Below are positions 6,749-11,049 of a DNA stretch of 11,049 bases, piece after piece. This DNA is from Pseudomonadota bacterium. GTDB lineage: Bacteria; Pseudomonadota; Alphaproteobacteria; Rhodospirillales; Magnetospirillaceae. How positions within the stretch are numbered: the stretch's first letter is position 1; each line of letters starts with the position of its first letter. The position numbers and the translations under genes were made by a program. The notes beneath the pieces were generated by a model. That model was not told the DNA's origin. It saw only the letters and a list, made by a program, of their open reading frames with translations, and did no database searches. Where the stretch lies: the NCBI GenBank assembly GCA_023437865.1, contig JAEZFE010000445.1, positions 1-11,049 of the forward strand, in the 5' to 3' direction.

Positions 6749-7051
6749 ATGCCGGAATTGGCCTGCGGCTTGGCCGGCCTGGCGTTCGGCACCATCCTCG
6801 CAATCACCCTGTCGGCGCGCCCTGCTCCGCTGCCCGGCACATACCTTGCCGTCTTCCCTCCGCTCTGGAGCGGCGAGCGCATACTGGGCGCCATCATCAA
6901 GGCCAACGCCATCCCAGTCGCCTCGACCACATGGGGCGCCTGGGTCATTCACCTCCCTCCGGGCGGACGACTTCCCCACGCGTTGACAACCAACTCCGAA
7001 ACACTGCTTGCGCTGACGGGCGCATGCACGACCGCGGACGGGCGGCGGTGA
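6749..7051 (+). CDS. Small membrane-anchored protein, unrecognised
   Basis: A 100-residue frame with one hydrophobic helix near the N-terminus (about residues 4-22, LACGLAGLAFGTILAITLS), then a non-cytoplasmic-looking domain with the segment PGTYLAVFPPLWSGERILGA and a glycine/cysteine ending ALTGAC before a basic tail. The alternation of hydrophobic strands and a helix looks like real protein, unlike the overlapping frame from ATG 6702, which is rich in W, S and P as shadow frames are. The start is uncertain: no ribosome site is visible at 6749 and no other in-frame start lies between the methyltransferase end and this ATG. The 6702 ATG overlaps the methyltransferase stop as ATGA, so a frameshift between the two frames is possible. 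Function unknown; its end converges with the diiron protein gene 23 bases away. Confidence 0.55.
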   Translation: MPELACGLAGLAFGTILAITLSARPAPLPGTYLAVFPPLWSGERILGAIIKANAIPVASTTWGAWVIHLPPGGRLPHALTTNSETLLALTGACTTADGRR

Positions 7052-7074
7052 TCCGGTGGGGTATCCTGCGCCCG

Positions 7075-8007
7075 TCACATTGCCGCCAGCTGGCCACCGC
7101 CTTCGACATCCTTGGTCAGCGTGCGCAGCAGGGCAAGCCGCCCAACCGCACGCTCCGCCCAATGCTGCGCCTGATGCAACAGCTCCTCGTCGGTCGCGTT
7201 CTCGGCGGTGCCAAGCGCCAGTTCGGCGACCTCCTCGGCATCGCGCAATGCCAGGCGCAGAGTTCCACCGATGGGCAGCGCGCCCGGGACAAGCAGGCCG
7301 GCTGCGTGCGCGGCCCGCACCGTTAGACTGGCGCCTCCTCCAACCTCCCCTGCCGGCATGGGCATGGCTTTGCGCAACACCGTGGCATCAGCTTCTTGGC
7401 CGCAGGCGCCCAGCGCGGCGACCACCAACTCGTCCACCACCTGCGATCCATTCTCCAACCCGGCAACCATGCGCCGCATCTCCTCCAACGTACGCGCCGG
7501 ACGCGGCGCATCGGCGGGTGGGCGGGCCCGATGGAAAGCGCGACGGCGCAGGCCCTTCAATTGTCTGACGTGCTTCAGTTCCTCACGCGCCAGTGATTCC
7601 GCGCGGGCTTGGGTCTGGGCATCCGGGGCAAGGGCGGACAGGTACGAGTAGAAGGTGAAGGCCCGTTCCTCGTTGCGCACCGCGATGCCCAAGGCCGCAT
7701 AGGGGGTCAGGCTTTCCGGGGCTTCCTCGAAAGTCTCGGGCAATTGCCATGAAAAGCTGGCCGGCTCGGGGGCGGTACGCCCCTCACGCGCAGCCCAGCG
7801 GCCAATGCCGGCCTCGTGGTCGCGCTCCATCTCAGCCAATTCGCGGAACGTGGCGGCGAGGTCGGGCTCGCCCTTGCTCTCCATCAGCGCGGCCAATTGC
7901 TCGTAGCGCCGGGCCGCCTCGGCCTCCATGCCGACGGCGATGCACATCAGCTCGTCCACCGTATTGATGGCGGCGATGGGATAAACCGGATTGATGACGG
8001 GCCGCAC
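7075..8007 (-). CDS. Rubrerythrin/ferritin-like diiron protein with C-terminal extension
   Basis: A 310-residue soluble protein starting with GTG, preceded by GGGGGA at a suitable distance. Two ferritin-like helix-pair signatures are seen: helix AVGMEAEAARRY with E28 and Y35, then EMERDH with E61 and H64; and helix AVRNEERAFTFY with E113 and Y120, then REELKH with E143 and H146. This ExxH-pair layout is that of rubrerythrin-type four-helix bundles that hold two irons and deal with peroxide or oxygen. Classical rubrerythrins also have a C-terminal rubredoxin domain with CxxC pairs; none is here. Residues about 175-310 form another alanine- and glutamate-rich helical region (TLRLALRDAEEVAELALG, then QHWAERAVGRLALL) that is not recognised and may be a further degenerate bundle. 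The gene diverges from nosR, so it could protect or service respiratory metal enzymes under low oxygen (inference). Confidence 0.8.
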   Translation of the reverse strand: MRPVINPVYPIAAINTVDELMCIAVGMEAEAARRYEQLAALMESKGEPDLAATFRELAEMERDHEAGIGRWAAREGRTAPEPASFSWQLPETFEEAPESLTPYAALGIAVRNEERAFTFYSYLSALAPDAQTQARAESLAREELKHVRQLKGLRRRAFHRARPPADAPRPARTLEEMRRMVAGLENGSQVVDELVVAALGACGQEADATVLRKAMPMPAGEVGGGASLTVRAAHAAGLLVPGALPIGGTLRLALRDAEEVAELALGTAENATDEELLHQAQHWAERAVGRLALLRTLTKDVEGGGQLAAM

Positions 8008-8067
8008 GGCGTTCCCCCGGGATCATAGGTCTCGCTGAGTGAACATCCGGATTTTGGCCGGGTGCGA

Positions 8068-8156
8068 GCCTACCGCCACAGGGATATCCCTAGCGCTCGC
8101 GTTGTTTTCCGCCCGTGCTCCGCCAATCGTACTAGGGATGCGTTCGTGCGGTAGGC
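8068..8156 (+). repeat. Large imperfect inverted repeat / potential stem-loop in the nosR leader
   Basis: The left arm (8068-8093) and right arm (8132-8156) can pair as GCCTACCGC with GCGGTAGGC, then AC with GT after a one-base bulge, a six-by-six unpaired patch, and ATCCCTAG with CTAGGGAT; the loop is 38 bases (8094-8131). That gives 19 paired positions. It lies 30 bases before the likely nosR start. It could be a leader RNA structure, a regulator site, or a small remnant of a mobile element; flanking target duplications are not seen. Confidence 0.55.
8080..8091. repeat. 12-base perfect palindrome AGGGATATCCCT
   Basis: A self-complementary 12-mer inside the left arm of the larger inverted repeat. 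With no loop it cannot fold as an RNA hairpin, but it could be a dimeric protein site. The half AGGGAT recurs at 8134-8139. Confidence 0.4.
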
Positions 8157-8185
8157 GTCTACACCTCGGGTATAGCCTAGTGCGC

Positions 8186-10348
8186 ATGGCCCTGTTTGTC
8201 GGGCTGTGGGCCGTGCTGGCTGTCCCCGCCGCTTGGGCCCAGTCGCGCCTTGCTCAATCGCGCCTTGCCGAGTTTCTTCCCCAGATACCCCTGGCCGAAA
8301 TCTATCCCGGCGCCGACCGCCTGGGCGCCCCCGAGGGTCAGCCGGCGGCGGCCCCGGCCTATGCCGGCGACCGGCTGCTGGGCTGGGTGGTGCTGAACAC
8401 CGATTGGGCGCCGGCCACCGGCTATTCCGGCAAGCCCATCCATGTGGCGGTGGGCGTGGACACCACCGGCAAGATCGTCGGCGGCAAGCTGCTCGAACAC
8501 CACGAGCCCATCGTGCTGATCGGTATTCCGCAAAAACGCATCGTCGAGTTCATCCAGGGCTATGTCGGCTACGACGTGCTCGCCCACCGCACCGACAAGC
8601 GGCCACCGGTGGACATCGTCGCCGGGGCAACCGTGACCGTGGTGGTGATCGGCGATTCGATAACCCGCGCCGCAGCAAAGGCGGTGCGCGCGCATCAGGC
8701 GTCCGGGCCACAGGCCGCCCCGGAAGCCGCCAAACGCGCGCTCGACATGAGCCAAGCGGGCACGCGCAGTTGGGATGAATTGCTGGGCGACGGCTCGGTA
8801 CGCCGGCTGACGCTGTCGGTCGGCGATGTCAATCAGGCCTATGCCAATGACGAGCGTGCCGCCGCCCGCCCGGAACCGGGAGAGCCGGACGAGACCTTTA
8901 TCGATCTGCACACCGCCCTGGTCAGTGTGCCGGTGATCGGCCGTTCGCTGCTGGGCGAACAGGGCTACGAGGCTTTGCGCCAACGCCTGGAACCCGGCCA
9001 GCAAGCCATCATGGTGATGTCGAACGGCATCTATTCATTCCGCGGCTCGGGCTTCGTGCGCGGTGGCCTGTTCGACCGCATCGAGTTGATCCAGGGCGAA
9101 AACTCGCTCCGCTTCCGCGACAAGGATTATGAGCGCCTGGCCGACGTGGCCGGCGGCGCGCCCGATTTCCAGGAGGTTGGGCTGTTCATCCTGCCGTCGG
9201 GCTCGTCTTTCGACCCGGCGGGCGAGTGGCGGCTGCAATTGCTGGTGTCGCGTGCCGTGGGCGCGTTGGAAAAGGCCTTCCTCACCTTCACCCTGCCCTA
9301 CCAATTGCCCGAGCGTTATCTGATCCCCGCCCAGGCGCCGCCGGCGCTGACCCCGCCGCCCGCCGCCGAAGCCGCCGCGCAGGCACCCACCGAAGAAGCG
9401 CTGTGGCAACGCATGTGGCGGGCCAAGGCGGGCCAGGCCGGTGTGCTGGTGCTGGCGCTGCTGCTGTTGACCGCCGCCTTCTTCTTCCAGGACTGGCTGG
9501 TCCGCCGGCCGCGGGTCCTGAAGGCGTTCCGGTTGTCGTTCCTGGCGTTCACCCTGGTCTTCCTCGGCTGGTTCGCCAACGCCCAGTTGTCGGTGGTCAA
9601 CATCCTGACCATGTCCAACGCCCTCGCCACCGGGTTCAGCTGGGAATTCTTCCTGATGGACCCGCTGATTTTCATTCTGTGGGCGGCGGTGGCGGCGTCA
9701 CTGCTGTTCTGGGCCCGCGGCGCCTTCTGCGGCTGGCTGTGCCCGTTCGGCGCGCTGCAGGAATTCGTCAGTCTGGCGGCCCGAAAGGCCCGCATCCCCC
9801 AGATTACCGTGCCGTGGGCGCTGCACGAGCGTTTATGGCCGATCAAGTACATCCTCTTCCTCGGCCTGTTCGGCTTGGCGCTCTATTCGCTGGCGACCGG
9901 CGAGCGCGCCGCCGAAGTCGAGCCCTTCAAGACCGCCATCATTCTTAAGTTCGTACGCGACTGGCCGTTTGCGATCTATGCGCTGCTGTTGCTGGCCGCC
10001 GGTCTGTTCATCGAACGTTTCTTTTGCCGCTATCTGTGCCCGCTCGGTGCCGCGCTCGCCATTCCCGCCCGCATCCGCATGTTCGACTGGCTCAAGCGCC
10101 ACCGCGAATGCGGCAGCCCGTGCCAGCGCTGCAGCAACGAATGCCCGGTTCAGGCCATCCACCCGGACGGCCGCATCAATCCGAACGAATGCATCTATTG
10201 CATGCATTGCCAGGAGCTGTACTGGGACGAGCATCGCTGCCCGCACATGATCCAGATCCGCCTCAAGCGTGAACGGCGCGAGGCGATGTCCCCACCCCCC
10301 AAGATCGAGCTGCCGCCAAGTACAGGAGGAAACGATGTCCGACCATGA
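8186..10348 (+). CDS. nosR: NosR, membrane flavo-iron-sulfur protein required for nitrous oxide reduction
   Basis: NosR is needed for nos expression and for keeping NosZ active, probably by passing electrons across the inner membrane. From ATG 8186 it has 720 residues. A signal peptide (about 1-18, ending AWAQ) leads into a periplasmic FMN-binding domain (about 60-170) with the GATVT flavin-attachment motif at 147-151. About five to six hydrophobic segments follow between 417 and 615, including the CGWLCP (C515, C519) and CRYLCP (C614, C618) motifs. The cytoplasmic tail has two ferredoxin-like clusters: C642, C646, C649, C653 and C669, C672, C675, C685. The frame stays open back to a GTG at 8039, adding 49 residues, but that stretch holds the leader inverted repeat and spoils the signal peptide; ATG 8138 and GTG 8180 are further options and none has a strong ribosome site. 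The last 14 bases overlap nosZ. Confidence 0.95.
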   Translation: MALFVGLWAVLAVPAAWAQSRLAQSRLAEFLPQIPLAEIYPGADRLGAPEGQPAAAPAYAGDRLLGWVVLNTDWAPATGYSGKPIHVAVGVDTTGKIVGGKLLEHHEPIVLIGIPQKRIVEFIQGYVGYDVLAHRTDKRPPVDIVAGATVTVVVIGDSITRAAAKAVRAHQASGPQAAPEAAKRALDMSQAGTRSWDELLGDGSVRRLTLSVGDVNQAYANDERAAARPEPGEPDETFIDLHTALVSVPVIGRSLLGEQGYEALRQRLEPGQQAIMVMSNGIYSFRGSGFVRGGLFDRIELIQGENSLRFRDKDYERLADVAGGAPDFQEVGLFILPSGSSFDPAGEWRLQLLVSRAVGALEKAFLTFTLPYQLPERYLIPAQAPPALTPPPAAEAAAQAPTEEALWQRMWRAKAGQAGVLVLALLLLTAAFFFQDWLVRRPRVLKAFRLSFLAFTLVFLGWFANAQLSVVNILTMSNALATGFSWEFFLMDPLIFILWAAVAASLLFWARGAFCGWLCPFGALQEFVSLAARKARIPQITVPWALHERLWPIKYILFLGLFGLALYSLATGERAAEVEPFKTAIILKFVRDWPFAIYALLLLAAGLFIERFFCRYLCPLGAALAIPARIRMFDWLKRHRECGSPCQRCSNECPVQAIHPDGRINPNECIYCMHCQELYWDEHRCPHMIQIRLKRERREAMSPPPKIELPPSTGGNDVRP
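8240..8268 (+). repeat. 15-base-period tandem duplication at the start of mature NosR
   Basis: The block CAxTCGCGCCTTGC occurs twice with a 15-base period and one mismatch, encoding AQSRL followed by AQSRL right at the predicted signal peptidase site. It is in frame and harmless to the reading frame; it looks like a recent slippage duplication. Confidence 0.6.
10324..10329 (+). promoter_or_regulatory. Shine-Dalgarno site of nosZ
   Basis: AGGAGG, five bases ahead of the nosZ ATG and located inside the end of nosR, so NosZ translation is probably coupled to NosR. Confidence 0.8.
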
Positions 10349-11049
10349 TGACGAAACCAGCGGTATGTCCCGGCGCGGCATGTTCAAATTGGCGGCCCTG
10401 GCCGGCGTCGGCGGCGCGGCGCTGGCGACCGGCATGGGCAAGCTGTTGCCGGGCGAAGCCAACGCCCAGCAGCAGAAGCCGCAGGAAAAGCCCGGACAGC
10501 AAAGCGCCGAGGTAAAGCCCGGTCAACTGGATGAGTATTACGTCTTCTCGTCCAGCGGCCAGTCCGGCGAAGTCCGCATTCTCGGTCTGCCGTCCATGCG
10601 CGAGCTGATGCGCATTCCGGTGTTCAACCGCGACAGCGCCACCGGCTGGGGCCTGACCAACGAGTCGCTCAAGGTGCTGACCAGCGACCTGACCCCGGAG
10701 ACCCGCAAGCGGCTGGAGAAGCGGGGCGTCGGCTGGCAGTGCGGCGATCTGCACCATCCCCATCCCACCTTCACCGACGGCACCTATGACGGCCGCTACT
10801 TGGTCGCCAACGACAAGGCCAATACGCGCATCTGCCGCATCCGCCTCGATACCATGAAGTGCGACAAGATCGTCGAGATTCCCAACGCCCACGACATCCA
10901 CGGCCTGCGCCTGCAGAAGTACCCCAAGACCGGCTACATCTTTGCCAATGGCGAGCACGAGGCACCGTTGCCCAATGACGGCAAGGTTCTGGACGATCCC
11001 AAGCAGTACCGCGCCATCTTCAATGCGGTGGACGTCGACACCATGAAGG
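10335..11049 (+). CDS. nosZ: NosZ, nitrous oxide reductase (N-terminal part, runs off the window)
   Basis: Periplasmic multicopper enzyme that reduces N2O to N2, the last step of denitrification. The first 238 residues are visible with no stop before the window end. A Tat signal is clear ([10 protein letters not shown] at about 12-21, then a hydrophobic run, likely cleavage after ANA at about 44), which marks the Tat-dependent clade I enzymes. A Q/K/P/E-rich linker (45-63) follows. The seven-bladed propeller then begins, with CuZ ligands H140 and H141 in [12 protein letters not shown] and H189 in HDIHGLR; the 48-residue spacing between H141 and H189 agrees with the known NosZ ligands. [12 protein letters not shown] is also characteristic. 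The CuA domain would be beyond the window. The start overlaps nosR by 14 bases, fixed by AGGAGG; both belong to the same nos operon. Confidence 0.96.
   Translation, partial: MSDHDDETSGMSRRGMFKLAALAGVGGAALATGMGKLLPGEANAQQQKPQEKPGQQSAEVKPGQLDEYYVFSSSGQSGEVRILGLPSMRELMRIPVFNRDSATGWGLTNESLKVLTSDLTPETRKRLEKRGVGWQCGDLHHPHPTFTDGTYDGRYLVANDKANTRICRIRLDTMKCDKIVEIPNAHDIHGLRLQKYPKTGYIFANGEHEAPLPNDGKVLDDPKQYRAIFNAVDVDTMK

Larger units (their letters stand above)
8008..8185. promoter_or_regulatory. Divergent leader upstream of nosR
   Basis: A 178-base stretch between the diiron protein gene and the preferred nosR start. It holds the large imperfect inverted repeat (8068-8156) and a 12-base palindrome. 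No FNR/NNR-type TTGAT-N4-ATCAA site is visible, although nosR is commonly under such control in denitrifiers. No convincing -35/-10 pair was found by eye. Confidence 0.4.

Noticed and set aside
6702..6986. 94-residue protein starting at the ATGA overlap with the methyltransferase
   Set aside because: After the first 15 residues it is W/S/P/R-rich shadow-like sequence, whereas the overlapping frame gives a membrane helix and balanced composition.
7056..7651. Plus-strand open frames over the diiron protein gene
   Set aside because: Composition is dominated by A, P and R with no motif, while the opposite strand has conserved E/H ligands in proper spacing.
8022..8027. TATGAT -10 element (minus strand) for the diiron protein gene
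   Set aside because: It would put the transcript start only about eight bases before the GTG, cutting into the ribosome site, and has no -35 partner.
8068..8156. Insertion of a complete miniature transposable element
   Set aside because: The terminal arms are only nine bases, there is no visible target duplication, and no second copy is in the window; left as one possible explanation of the inverted repeat.
8008..8185. FNR/NNR box for nosR
   Set aside because: No TTGAT-N4-ATCAA-like sequence is present by eye in the leader.

Overview
The window is GC-rich bacterial DNA with tightly packed genes. The codon use, the type of nitrous oxide reductase and the general gene style suggest an alphaproteobacterium, perhaps Magnetospirillum or another Rhodospirillaceae member. 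That assignment is inference from general resemblance, not from any search.

Left block (positions 68-5913, minus strand) is one compact operon of seven genes, read from right to left. It encodes a cystathionine beta-synthase with C-terminal CBS domains, a cystathionine gamma-lyase/synthase, an AhpD-like (carboxymuconolactone decarboxylase family) peroxidase-related protein, a small YdhR-like putative monooxygenase, a Tat-exported NMT1/SsuA-type substrate-binding protein, an ABC permease with an unusually long N-terminus, and an ABC ATPase. The first four genes overlap start-to-stop. Together they look like an organosulfur uptake and reverse-transsulfuration unit: import, a possible oxidative step, then homocysteine to cystathionine to cysteine. 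The ATPase gene is broken. It keeps Walker A and the Q-loop, loses the signature, Walker B and H-loop, and appears joined out of frame to its own C-terminal tail. A short piece of another gene (plus strand) ends at position 65, facing it.

Middle block: a roughly 117-base divergent region (5914-6030) with a perfect 8+8 palindrome separates the sulfur operon from a class I SAM-dependent methyltransferase gene and a small one-helix membrane protein gene on the plus strand. A minus-strand gene for a rubrerythrin/ferritin-like diiron protein with an unrecognised C-terminal half lies beyond and converges on them.

Right block (from about 8008): a 178-base leader holding a large imperfect inverted repeat, then nosR (FMN-binding, polytopic, polyferredoxin-like electron donor/regulator) overlapping the start of nosZ, the Tat-exported clade I nitrous oxide reductase, which runs off the end of the window. 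This is the start of a nos operon for the last step of denitrification.

The most notable points are the disrupted ATPase at the end of an otherwise intact operon, the AhpD/YdhR pair inside a transsulfuration-transport operon, the palindrome between the divergent genes, and the long stem-loop ahead of nosR.
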